DNA from: Virgibacillus aidingensis | GTDB taxonomy: Bacteria > Bacillota > Bacilli > Bacillales > Amphibacillaceae | Direction: 5' to 3' | DNA: 64,000 bases | Assembly (NCBI RefSeq): GCF_010994035.1 | Contig: NZ_WIXN01000020.1 | Location: 18,025-82,024 of the forward strand | Shown: positions 25,818 to 33,844 of the stretch, piece after piece | Position numbering within the stretch: position 1 is the stretch's first letter | Layout: each line of letters begins with the position of its first letter | Notes under the pieces: model-generated | Told to the model about the DNA's origin: nothing | The model's input: only the letters and a program-made list of their open reading frames with translations | Databases searched by the model: none | Program-made: the position numbers and the translations under genes

Positions 25818-27386
25818 ATGGATAACGAATATAAATGGTTACCGGAGTTAGAAGGCACGGTGCCAAAGGAAGCATATGGTTATGCTATAAGCAATTATGC
25901 TATTGCTTATGAAGCGTGGCGACGAGGTTTAAATATCACGTTCGAAAAAGTTTATCATAATAGAGGAATGTTTATTCCAAAGTATACAATTTATAGTAAG
26001 AATAATAAGGTGCAATTTAGTCATACCCGGCCTCATCTTGTCTCAAAACAAGCAATTAAAATATGTGTAAACAAACAACTTACCAGAGAAGCACTTGACA
26101 AAGAAAATATCCCAGTACCTAAAGGAATGCTCCTTAAAAGTTTGGATGAAACATATATTAAAAAAGCTACTAGTGGATTAAATTTTCCTTTAGTCGTTAA
26201 ACCACTAAATGGAAGAGGTGGAAGAGGAGTTATTACGGGGATAGATGATTTCGTTGAATTGAAAGAGAATATACAGTACTTAAAGAATGAGTTAAATTTT
26301 GATCAAATTATTGTTGAGGAATATATTCAAGGTGAGGACTATAGAGCTTTCGTTATTGGTGATAAGGTGGTTGGAGCTTTTCGAAGACTTCCCCCGCATG
26401 TTATTGGTGATGGAAAAAACTCTATAAAAAAATTGATGAAAAGTAAGAATGATATAAGAGTCAAGATTCCTGGAACTTATAATATGAGAGTGATTATAAA
26501 TAAAGAAATTAAAAGAGAGTTAAGAAAACAAAACTATACTCTAAACTCTGTTCCAAGTAGAGGGCAATTTGTAAGATTAAAAACAAAGAATAATGTTTCT
26601 TCAGGTGGAGATCCAATAGATGCTACAGACGAGTTGCCGGAAGAAATAAAAAATAATTTGGTTAAAGCCGTGAAAGCTATTCCAGGATTAATTCAGGGTG
26701 GAGTAGATGTAATTTATGATAAAAAAACAGGGAGATATGCTATTCTTGAAATAAACACCAAGCCTTCAATAAGAAATCACCTCTATCCAATAAAAGGAAA
26801 TGCACACGAAATACCTAAAGCAATAATTGATTATTATTTCCCGGAAACTAAGGGCAATTACCTTAGCAAAACAACACCTAAATACTACTTTGATTATTTG
26901 TTTGTAACAAAATATATTCGGAATAATAGGTTGGAAAAATTTACACTTCCTCCCCATCCTTATGAACCCAATTTGGATTCAAAATTAATTTCGTTTAAAT
27001 CAAATAAAGAATTAACTAGAGTTAAACAATTGATAAGAAGTACATTTCATAAACTGAAATTTAATGGAGAAATGAATTTAATAAGATCAGGCGAATATGA
27101 ACTTATTGTTGCTGGTAACTATCAAGATATAGATTTTTTTATTGACAAACTTCGGTCTAATCGGTTATTAAGTGAAGTCCAGTTCTATAATTATGCGGGA
27201 CCTGTTAGAATTGGTTTTACATTTAATAATAAATCTATGAGCGATCCTTTAAGATTGATAGAGGAAAATGAAAATCTAAATAAAAAAGTTAAACAACTTG
27301 AGAAAGAACTTAATCAACTTAAAAATAGCAAGTCCTGGAAAATAACTTCTCCATTAAGAAAACTGAAAAGAAAGCGTGAAAAGTAA
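25818..27386 (+). CDS. CphA-like ATP-grasp ligase with a decayed acylphosphatase-like domain (4)
   Basis: 522 aa. N-terminal YKWLPELEG...AYEAWRRGLNITF and ATP-grasp motifs LVVKPLNGRGGRGVITGI, VEEYIQGEDYRAFVI, NNVSSGGDPIDATD, YAILEINTKPSIRNH. The region matching acylphosphatase (about 385-470) keeps only the framework (NGEMNLIRSGEYELIVAGN); the GxVQ loop and catalytic Arg are gone. A C-terminal coiled coil is followed by NSKSWKITSPLRKLKRKREK. AT-rich like its downstream neighbours. AAAAGGGG precedes the start. It is closest to the gene at 29748, with which it shares the shorter N-terminal region and the EINxxPxIRNHL(Y/F)P motif. Confidence 0.82.
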   Translation: MDNEYKWLPELEGTVPKEAYGYAISNYAIAYEAWRRGLNITFEKVYHNRGMFIPKYTIYSKNNKVQFSHTRPHLVSKQAIKICVNKQLTREALDKENIPVPKGMLLKSLDETYIKKATSGLNFPLVVKPLNGRGGRGVITGIDDFVELKENIQYLKNELNFDQIIVEEYIQGEDYRAFVIGDKVVGAFRRLPPHVIGDGKNSIKKLMKSKNDIRVKIPGTYNMRVIINKEIKRELRKQNYTLNSVPSRGQFVRLKTKNNVSSGGDPIDATDELPEEIKNNLVKAVKAIPGLIQGGVDVIYDKKTGRYAILEINTKPSIRNHLYPIKGNAHEIPKAIIDYYFPETKGNYLSKTTPKYYFDYLFVTKYIRNNRLEKFTLPPHPYEPNLDSKLISFKSNKELTRVKQLIRSTFHKLKFNGEMNLIRSGEYELIVAGNYQDIDFFIDKLRSNRLLSEVQFYNYAGPVRIGFTFNNKSMSDPLRLIEENENLNKKVKQLEKELNQLKNSKSWKITSPLRKLKRKREK

Positions 27387-27926
27387 TTTTGCAGTGTAAA
27401 ATTCGGTAGATGAGAGTTCCTGATAATACACATGCAACTCTATATTAAGAAAAACCAATTCTTGAACCGGCAGTTTCGACAAATCTATAGTGGAAGAAAC
27501 TACTATTTTAATTTTATCAGTATTCAAATCATCAAAATTTTTGCGTGGTTGGTGCAACAAAAGAATGTAAAAATATTATTGATGAACATGGAACTGTTAT
27601 AGAAATGCTTTGATTAAAAAGGTCGATCGTCAAATAATTAACTAGTGAAATTTCGTAGCTTACTACTTATTCGTTGACTTTAAATTATAATTTTTATAAA
27701 GGTGAATAAACTAGGAGAGACTGCGACTGTAACATTGCAATATAAATTCACTAAAAGGTTTTAAAGGTAAGCTGGATTATGATAAATTCTGTTAATTCGA
27801 AGTAATAGTTGAAAGAAACATTTAGTATAAAGAATTATTTTGTATTTAAAATTAAATATTATGATGCAGAAGGGAAAAAGGAGTTAATAATTCCCTTAAA
27901 TTCTACCTAGGTTGAGGAGGAGTAAC
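27387..27926. other. Gene-free AT-rich interval
   Basis: No supported gene in about 540 nt. A TTGACT near 27674 has no well-placed -10. Reading frames are short and lack ribosome sites. It may contain the promoter for the capA-racemase pair, but nothing convincing is visible. Confidence 0.5.
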
Positions 27927-28982
27927 TTGGGATTGATCAAAAATAACAATACAGTTTCATTAACTGCAGTTGGCGATATATTATTGCACGGAAGAGTATA
28001 TGGTGGTTTAAATAAAAAAACAGGGTTTAATTTTATTAAACAGTTACAAAGTGTTCAACCACTTTTAGGAAAAACAGATATAACTGTTGCTAACCTTGAA
28101 ACAATTATTGCTGGAACATCGATTGGTTTATCTTCTTTCCCCAAATTTAATGCACCTGTCGAGATTGGTTATGCATTAAAGGAAATGGGCGTAGATTTGG
28201 TCTCAATTGCTAATAATCATGTGTTAGATAGAGGAGAAGAAGGATTACTAAAGTCAATCGAGAATCTTGAAAGGATAGGACTTGAATACGATGGTGCATT
28301 TAAATCTGAAATAGATAAGGAAAGGTTGAGGGTTTTTAATATAAATGGTATAAAAGTATGTTTCTTATCATACACACAAGGCACAAATGGGATTAAAATA
28401 CCAAAAGATAAACCCTATTTGGTTAACTCACTTAAAGAGACTTCAGTTTTAAGCATAGTAAAACAACTAAGACAAATTAAAAATAAGGGTATAGCGGATA
28501 TTGTAATCATAAATATGCATTTTGGTGAAGAATATCATTTGTATCCCTCTGCTAGGCAAAGAGAAATAGCAGCTTCACTTTCAGATGCAGGTGCAGATAT
28601 AATAATTGGTCATCACCCTCACGTACTGCAACCACCAGAATGGATCGAGAACTCACGTGGAACTAAAACGTTCGTTGCCTATTCAATGGGGAACTTTCTA
28701 TCGGGGCAAAATGGTTTATATAGACAGGTTGGGGCTTCATTATCTTTAGATATTGAAAAACCTAGTCCAAAATATAAAGAAGTTGTTATTAAAAATCCAA
28801 AATACAGATTAACTTTTGTTAAGAGAGAAAAAAGATTAAGATATAATATATATATATTTGAGGATTGGTTAAAAGAAAATGATTATATTATAACTAGTGA
28901 TGGGAAATTTTTATCCAGAGATGTATATGAAAATGTTGTAAATAGAATGAAAAAGTGGATTCCAAATTTAGAAATAAGTTAA
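27927..28982 (+). CDS. CapA-family (PGA_cap) metallophosphatase-like protein
   Basis: About 351 aa. The poly-gamma-glutamate capsule protein fold (calcineurin-like) shows LTAVGDILLHG, VANLETIIAG, SIANNHVLDRGEEGL, INMHFGEEYHLYP, and IIGHHPHVLQPPEW, supplying the metal-binding Asp, Glu, Asn, His and His-x-His set. TTG at 27927 is the likely start because GAGGAGG lies a few bases upstream; TTG at 27933 is also possible. Unlike B. subtilis PgsA there is no N-terminal membrane anchor or signal peptide, so it should be cytosolic. PgsB and PgsC partners are absent. It supports a glutamate- or amino-acid-containing polymer but does not prove one. Confidence 0.85.
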   Translation: MGLIKNNNTVSLTAVGDILLHGRVYGGLNKKTGFNFIKQLQSVQPLLGKTDITVANLETIIAGTSIGLSSFPKFNAPVEIGYALKEMGVDLVSIANNHVLDRGEEGLLKSIENLERIGLEYDGAFKSEIDKERLRVFNINGIKVCFLSYTQGTNGIKIPKDKPYLVNSLKETSVLSIVKQLRQIKNKGIADIVIINMHFGEEYHLYPSARQREIAASLSDAGADIIIGHHPHVLQPPEWIENSRGTKTFVAYSMGNFLSGQNGLYRQVGASLSLDIEKPSPKYKEVVIKNPKYRLTFVKREKRLRYNIYIFEDWLKENDYIITSDGKFLSRDVYENVVNRMKKWIPNLEIS

Positions 28983-29015
28983 TAAGATTGTTTTTAACTC
29001 GAAAGGTGAGTATAT

Positions 29016-29732
29016 ATGAGACAGAAGGTAATCGGGATACTGGGAGGAATGGGCCCAGCTGCTACATCAGAATTATTCACCAGAATAATTAATAATACCG
29101 CAGCTGAGATGGATCAAGAACATGTAAATATGGTTATTATAAATGATCCACAGATTCCAGACCGTTCAGCATACATTTTAGAAAATGGTATTAGTCCAAT
29201 ACCTAAACTTCAAGAAAATCTAAAAAGGCTTTCCTTGGCGGGTGCAGAAGTAGCTGTTATTCCTTGTATGACAGCACACAGTTTTATAAAAGAATTAAAT
29301 AAAACTTCTCCGATTCCAATTATAAATGCAATAAGTTTAGTGGAAGAGTTCATTCAAAAATATTATCCACACTATAATAAAATTGGTCTATTAGCAACGG
29401 ATGGGTCTATTGGATCGAAGGTGTTTCAAAGATATATATCAAAAGATATAGTCGTCCCTGATAACATAAACCAACAAGAGGTTATGGCCATAATATATGG
29501 TAAGGATGGTATTAAAGCAGGAAATGTTTCCGAACAGGTAAGTGACAGAATTAAAAAAATTACAGACAGGTTAAAAAAGGAAAAAGCTGAAGCCGTGATT
29601 GCAGGATGCACAGAATTAGGGCTGGTAATGAACGAAGAAAAGGTACAAATGCCAGTCATTGATCCTATAACAATACTTGCGAAAAAAGTTGTAGAGATAG
29701 GGAATAATTATGTAGCAACAATTAAAAGATAA
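29016..29732 (+). CDS. Aspartate/glutamate racemase family enzyme
   Basis: 238 aa, the usual length for cofactor-independent Asp/Glu racemases. It begins IGILGGMGPAAT. The two catalytic cysteines are present: VIPCMTAHS (usually PCNTAH; the Asn is Met here) and IAGCTELGLV. It would interconvert L- and D-aspartate or glutamate in the cytosol. It sits between a capA-like gene and an ATP-grasp ligase gene, 15 nt from the latter, so it probably supplies a D-amino acid for the polymer made by this locus. GAAAGGTGAG precedes the ATG. Substrate cannot be decided from sequence. Confidence 0.87.
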   Translation: MRQKVIGILGGMGPAATSELFTRIINNTAAEMDQEHVNMVIINDPQIPDRSAYILENGISPIPKLQENLKRLSLAGAEVAVIPCMTAHSFIKELNKTSPIPIINAISLVEEFIQKYYPHYNKIGLLATDGSIGSKVFQRYISKDIVVPDNINQQEVMAIIYGKDGIKAGNVSEQVSDRIKKITDRLKKEKAEAVIAGCTELGLVMNEEKVQMPVIDPITILAKKVVEIGNNYVATIKR

Positions 29733-29747
29733 GGGAGGTATTGAATA

Positions 29748-31346
29748 GTGGCTGAAAAAGATTATGAATGGCTCCCCCATTTGGAGGATTGTATACCAAA
29801 TGAAGGTAAAGGTTATAGCTTATCTATGTATTCCATAGCATTGGAAGCATGGAGAAGGGGAATTACTGTGAAATTTTATAATAATACACCTAAGAAATCT
29901 CAAATTAGGTATTCGCTTTCTTATCAAGGAAAAGAATACTTTTTTACTGTGTCGAGGGGGAGTATTGTGCCAAGAGAAGCAGTAAAAATTTGTATTAATA
30001 AACAATTAACGAAAGAATATTTGATGGAAGCGGGTGTTCCTACCCCCGCAGGAACTGAATTCACAGGAGATTCAACAGAAGAAGAAATTTTAAAATATGC
30101 CCAGTCGCTTGGCTATCCGTTAGTTATAAAACCTTCAAACGGTACTGGAGGTCATGGTGTCATAGCTAATATAAAAAATGAAGCAGAGTTTAAATCAGCA
30201 CTGGATTACGTTAGAAATGATTTAAAATATTCCAATGTAATAGTTGAGAAATTTTCAATTGGTGTAGATCACCGTGTTTTTGTTATAGATGGTAAAGTTA
30301 TTGGAGCATTTCGGCGAATACCAGCAAATGTTGTTGGCGATGGCGTGAATAACATAAAATACTTATTAAGACTCAAAAATAAAGAGCGTAATAAAAATCC
30401 ATCTTTAAACGGGCTTCCTATTACAATAGATAAAGAAGTGCATAATACTTTAAAACAAAATGGCTATACTTTGGAAACCGTTCCCGAAAAAGGGAAGAGA
30501 GTATTTTTAAAAACAAAAAATAATGTTTCTTCCGGCGGTGATTCAACTGATGCAACTGAAGAATTGTCCGAAGAGGTTAAAGAAATTGCTGTGAATGCAG
30601 CTAAAGCAATCCCTGGCCTCGTTCAATGTGGAATTGATATGGTAATAAATAATGAAAAAAATACTGGGGAAATATTAGAAATAAACTCCAGGCCAGCAAT
30701 TAGAAATCATCTATTTCCAATGGTGGGAAAAGCAAGAGATATCCCAAAAGCGATTGTAGACTATTATTTTCCGCAATCAGAAAAAATAAAAACTACAGTG
30801 AATTATTATTTTGATTTTGATGTAGTTGCTGATAATTTCAGAAGAAGGTTTACGGAAGAGTTTTTGATACCTCCCATGCCTACGGAAAATGTTCAAGCAA
30901 AAAAGTTACTTATAACAGGTGACTTATTAAATAGTAAATTTGATACATGGATTCTGCGTCAGGCAAGAAAGTTGAAAGTAGATGGTCATTTAAAACACAT
31001 TGAAAATGAGAAGGTTTCTATTGTTGTCGCCGGGAAGAGTGAAGCAGTTGCTAATTTTGAAAATATAATAAATGAAAAAATACCGAGTAAATTTAAAATC
31101 AAGAATATATCACTAGAAGAGTGGAAAAAACCTATTAAATATGGATTTGAAATTGTAAATTCTGGGTCAAAGGTTAAAAAAATACCTACAAGCAAAAAAT
31201 ATTGGGATTTAAAGGAGCAGCTTGAGGAAATAAAAAGGGAAAGAGATTTTTATAAACAGGAAGTAAATAAAATTGAAAATAGTACCTCTTGGAAAATCAC
31301 TTCACCTATACGTATGGCAGGAAGTATAATCAAGAGTAAAAAATAA
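29748..31346 (+). CDS. CphA-like ATP-grasp ligase with a decayed acylphosphatase-like domain (5)
   Basis: 532 aa, GTG start with AAGGGAGGT upstream, 15 nt after the racemase gene. Motifs: YEWLPHLED, ALEAWRRGITV, LVIKPSNGTGGHGVIANI, NVVGDGVNNIK, NNVSSGGDSTDATEE, GEILEINSRPAIRNHLFP. In the acylphosphatase-like region (about 382-465, ITGDLLNSKFDTWILRQA) the catalytic Arg position is Asp and the Asn position is His. A C-terminal coiled coil leads to NSTSWKITSPIRMAGSI. The last co-directional gene before a strong terminator. The racemase-ligase coupling suggests this enzyme may use the D-amino acid; that is inference. Confidence 0.82.
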   Translation: MAEKDYEWLPHLEDCIPNEGKGYSLSMYSIALEAWRRGITVKFYNNTPKKSQIRYSLSYQGKEYFFTVSRGSIVPREAVKICINKQLTKEYLMEAGVPTPAGTEFTGDSTEEEILKYAQSLGYPLVIKPSNGTGGHGVIANIKNEAEFKSALDYVRNDLKYSNVIVEKFSIGVDHRVFVIDGKVIGAFRRIPANVVGDGVNNIKYLLRLKNKERNKNPSLNGLPITIDKEVHNTLKQNGYTLETVPEKGKRVFLKTKNNVSSGGDSTDATEELSEEVKEIAVNAAKAIPGLVQCGIDMVINNEKNTGEILEINSRPAIRNHLFPMVGKARDIPKAIVDYYFPQSEKIKTTVNYYFDFDVVADNFRRRFTEEFLIPPMPTENVQAKKLLITGDLLNSKFDTWILRQARKLKVDGHLKHIENEKVSIVVAGKSEAVANFENIINEKIPSKFKIKNISLEEWKKPIKYGFEIVNSGSKVKKIPTSKKYWDLKEQLEEIKRERDFYKQEVNKIENSTSWKITSPIRMAGSIIKSKK

Positions 31347-31372
31347 TAGCTTCTCATAGTTAGTACAGCACC

Positions 31373-31404
31373 AGAAGCATACCTATTATTATAGGTATGC
31401 TTCT
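31373..31404. terminator. Bidirectional terminator between convergent genes
   Basis: Perfect 14-bp stem AGAAGCATACCTAT (31373-31386) / ATAGGTATGCTTCT (31391-31404) with a 4-nt loop, lying between the plus-strand ligase gene and the minus-strand YheC/D gene. Confidence 0.8.
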
Positions 31405-31421
31405 TATCCAAATTCACAATT

Positions 31422-32423
31422 CTAATTTGAAAGTTTATCCAACATATACTTATAATAATCGCATTTAACCTGAGCAATTGCTCCTTCTCCAAATTCTACG
31501 CCCGGTGCGTTATTTGATTCAAAGTAATAGAGTCTTCCATCTTTTTCAATACCAATATCAATTCCTAGAGAGCCTAATTCTTGATTAAATATCTTTTCTA
31601 TTTTGTATGGCAAAGTCTTTCCTGTATTTATAATTGAGGTCTTAACTTCCTTCCATTTTTCACCATAGTTTGCTTTTAAGAAAGAATTTAATTCACTGAC
31701 ACTTCCACCTTTTGAAACATTTGAGACCACTTTTTGCCCAGTGCCTATTCTAATTAGGTTAATTACATTCTCCCACTCGCCATTTCCATTTTTTTCTAGC
31801 CTTATTCTGCAATCAAATGGGTCTCCGTTCTTTGTTTTAGAGTTAATATACTTTTGAAAGATAAATCTTCTTTCGTTCACTTTTTGCTTGAAAAAAGACT
31901 TTAACTGCCTTTTAGATAGAGTTATTTCCTGGGTTTCAAAACTTATTATAAATTTGTTTTTTTTCTTTGCAATCATGTATATATCTTGACCTCTTTCACC
32001 TCTGCTTGGTTTCATTATTATTTTTTGGTGTTTTTTTAAGAAGCTAAAGAAATCTTTGAAATCCGTGTGTTTAATAGTCGGAATTAGTAAATGGGAAAAT
32101 TCACCATCATCCATCAGTTTTTCAATTGTTATTTCTTTACTGGCCAACCTTCCGGTCGTAAAATAACTATGTTCTCTTAAAAACTTAATTTGTTTTTTAA
32201 ATTTAAAGCTGTGTACCGTGACATCTACAAACAAAGGAATGTTAACTTTTCTTTTAACCCATTTATTATTAATAAGAATTTTACCATTAATTATCTTTTC
32301 ATTCATGTTAATATCTTTGGGGTGAAAGTATACTAAGTCAATGCCATGATATTTTGTTGTTTTCGCTAAAAGTTTAATGAATTTTGAGGGTTTATTTCCA
32401 TTCCGCATATAACCTACCTGCAT
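31422..32423 (-). CDS. YheC/YheD-type ATP-grasp protein (A)
   Basis: 333 aa. ATP-grasp of the YheC/YheD group, described in B. subtilis as spore-coat-associated. N-terminal QVGYMRNGNKPSKFIKLLAK, then KIIMKPSRGERGQDIYMI (nucleotide loop), PFDCRIRLEKNGNGEW, VVSNVSKGGSVSEL, and SLGIDIGIEKDGRLYYFE with a C-terminal APGVEFGEG. The ATG at 32423 has AAAGGGTGG upstream; a GTG at 32432 is less well placed. A close paralog lies at 42130-43152, also on the minus strand, and the two bracket the autolysin block. Substrate unknown; an amino-acid or peptide ligation in the wall or coat is possible. Confidence 0.8.
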   Translation of the reverse strand: MQVGYMRNGNKPSKFIKLLAKTTKYHGIDLVYFHPKDINMNEKIINGKILINNKWVKRKVNIPLFVDVTVHSFKFKKQIKFLREHSYFTTGRLASKEITIEKLMDDGEFSHLLIPTIKHTDFKDFFSFLKKHQKIIMKPSRGERGQDIYMIAKKKNKFIISFETQEITLSKRQLKSFFKQKVNERRFIFQKYINSKTKNGDPFDCRIRLEKNGNGEWENVINLIRIGTGQKVVSNVSKGGSVSELNSFLKANYGEKWKEVKTSIINTGKTLPYKIEKIFNQELGSLGIDIGIEKDGRLYYFESNNAPGVEFGEGAIAQVKCDYYKYMLDKLSN

Positions 32424-32603
32424 TTTTACCACCCTTTTTAAGTTTAATCGTGTTGCTTTTGTAGATATTCCATATAATTAAGCTTGCTTATGGATCTAAT
32501 CAAGATATATAATTATATATTGTAATAAGTTTACTTGCAAAAAACAATTTTTCATACTTTAAGCTTAAGTTAATTACAAATAAGAATACTTATGGAGGTA
32601 ATG

Positions 32604-33683
32604 ATGAGTATACTAAAAGTTTTAAAAAAGAAAAATAAGAATACAGGAAAAAAACCTTTATCTTTAAGAAAACAAGAAGAGGATGCTGAATTTGTAAGAC
32701 AAAGAAAAAAAGAAGGAATAGGTTTAAAATCATCACTAATAGAGTATGCTGCAATGAAAAAAGGATTATCAGTTGATCGAATATCAAAGAGAGTAATTGT
32801 AGTTAAATCAGATAAAATTGAACGAGGTTTTTCTTTAATGAATGGAGATTATTCGAGTAGGGTTGGTTCTATTCTGTGTACAAATAAAGAAGATTCAAGG
32901 TATTTGTTAAAACAAAAAGGGTTGACTGTAACAGAATCAAGGTTATTTAAGGATTCAGATTTTGATGAGGCAGTTAAGTATGCAGAAAAAATTGGTTATC
33001 CTGTTGTTGTGAAACCAACTACACTATCCCGTGGCAGAGGTATTACGCCTGATATTAAACAAAAGGAAAGTTTACAAAAAGCATGGACAAAAGCAGTCAA
33101 TGCCTATAAGAAAAAAAGTAAAAATCATAAAATTTTAGTTGAAAAACACTTTCATGGTGAAGATTTCAGATTTTATGTAGTTGGGGATAAACTTGTTTCC
33201 GCTACACATAGGAAAAGAGCAAGTGTTACAGGAGATGGAAAGTCTTCAGTACTTCAACTGATAAAAAGAAAAAATAATGAAAGGCAAGTTAATCCCTATT
33301 TGGTAGACCATCTCATACCAGAAGATTATACGTTGCTCGAAATGTTACATGAACAAAAAATAGATCTAGATTTTATCCCTAAAATGAATCAGGAGATTAC
33401 TTTACGAAAGCAATCCAATATTCATGCAGGAGGAGATAATATAGATGTTACAGACAGCGCCCACCCGGAATTTAAAGCTATTGCTATTAAAGCTATTCAA
33501 GCAATTCCTGGACTAGCATATGGAGGGGTTGATATCATAGCCCCAGATATTACGATTAAACCAAATGAAAAAAATCATATTGTTAGTGAAGTGGAATTCT
33601 CACCAGCCCCATTGGCTCACTTTCCATATCTAGGAAAAAAACGAAATATGGCAGGGGCAGTAATTGATTATTATTTTAAGTAA
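32604..33683 (+). CDS. Short CphA-like ATP-grasp ligase without C-terminal extension (6)
   Basis: 359 aa. A basic N-terminus (LKVLKKKNKNTGKKP) is followed by an ATP-grasp domain: VVVKPTTLSRGRGITPDI, VEKHFHGEDFRFYVV, SVTGDGKSSV, SNIHAGGDNIDVTD, YGGVDIIAP and a terminal EVEFSPAPLAHFPYLGK. The final EVEFSP replaces the usual EINxxP metal motif. It lacks the acylphosphatase-like domain, coiled coil and tail of the longer paralogs. ATG 32604 is chosen because GGAGG (32594-32598) is 5 nt upstream; ATGs at 32592 and 32601 overlap or abut the ribosome site. It has its own intergenic region upstream and a terminator downstream. Confidence 0.82.
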   Translation: MSILKVLKKKNKNTGKKPLSLRKQEEDAEFVRQRKKEGIGLKSSLIEYAAMKKGLSVDRISKRVIVVKSDKIERGFSLMNGDYSSRVGSILCTNKEDSRYLLKQKGLTVTESRLFKDSDFDEAVKYAEKIGYPVVVKPTTLSRGRGITPDIKQKESLQKAWTKAVNAYKKKSKNHKILVEKHFHGEDFRFYVVGDKLVSATHRKRASVTGDGKSSVLQLIKRKNNERQVNPYLVDHLIPEDYTLLEMLHEQKIDLDFIPKMNQEITLRKQSNIHAGGDNIDVTDSAHPEFKAIAIKAIQAIPGLAYGGVDIIAPDITIKPNEKNHIVSEVEFSPAPLAHFPYLGKKRNMAGAVIDYYFK

Positions 33684-33693
33684 GTAGAAAGTA

Positions 33694-33727
33694 AAAATGA
33701 GTTCACTAAATAGAACTCATTTTTTTT
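33694..33727 (+). terminator. Rho-independent terminator
   Basis: Stem AATGAGTTC (33696-33704) / GAACTCATT (33713-33721) running into eight T residues, 10 nt after the ATP-grasp gene. Confidence 0.88.
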
Positions 33728-33776
33728 GAATAAATTTTCAAACCGCTTTATGTTTGTGTAATTCTATTGACCTATT

Positions 33777-33805
33777 GAAATTAACTTTAATTTATCCGAT
33801 ACTAT
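33777..33805 (+). promoter_or_regulatory. Sigma-D-like promoter of the amidase-type autolysin
   Basis: TCCGATAC at 33795-33802 (sigma-D -10 consensus GCCGATAT) with GAAA 14 nt upstream at 33777-33780 (consensus TAAA). The same TCCGATACTATAAG block is upstream of the sister autolysin. B. subtilis autolysins are classic sigma-D targets. A sigma-A reading is also possible: TTGAAA (33775-33780), 19-nt spacer, TACTAT. Confidence 0.6.
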
Positions 33806-33844
33806 AAGGGCGTTTAATAATAACATCAGGGAGGTGAAACTAAA

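Noticed and set aside
27674..27705. TTGACT followed by TATAAT/TATAAA as a promoter for the capA-like gene
   Set aside because: The -10-like hexamers lie at 7 or 15 nt from the -35, not near 17. The site is over 200 nt from the gene.
27927..28982. pgsA of a classical poly-gamma-glutamate capsule operon
   Set aside because: No pgsB or pgsC is nearby and the protein lacks the membrane anchor of PgsA. It was annotated only as CapA-family.
20858..33683. Cyanophycin synthetase (cphA) as the name for the six ATP-grasp genes
   Set aside because: They share only the ATP-grasp domain. The Mur-ligase-like C-terminal half of CphA is missing and replaced by an acylphosphatase-like domain, coiled coil or nothing.
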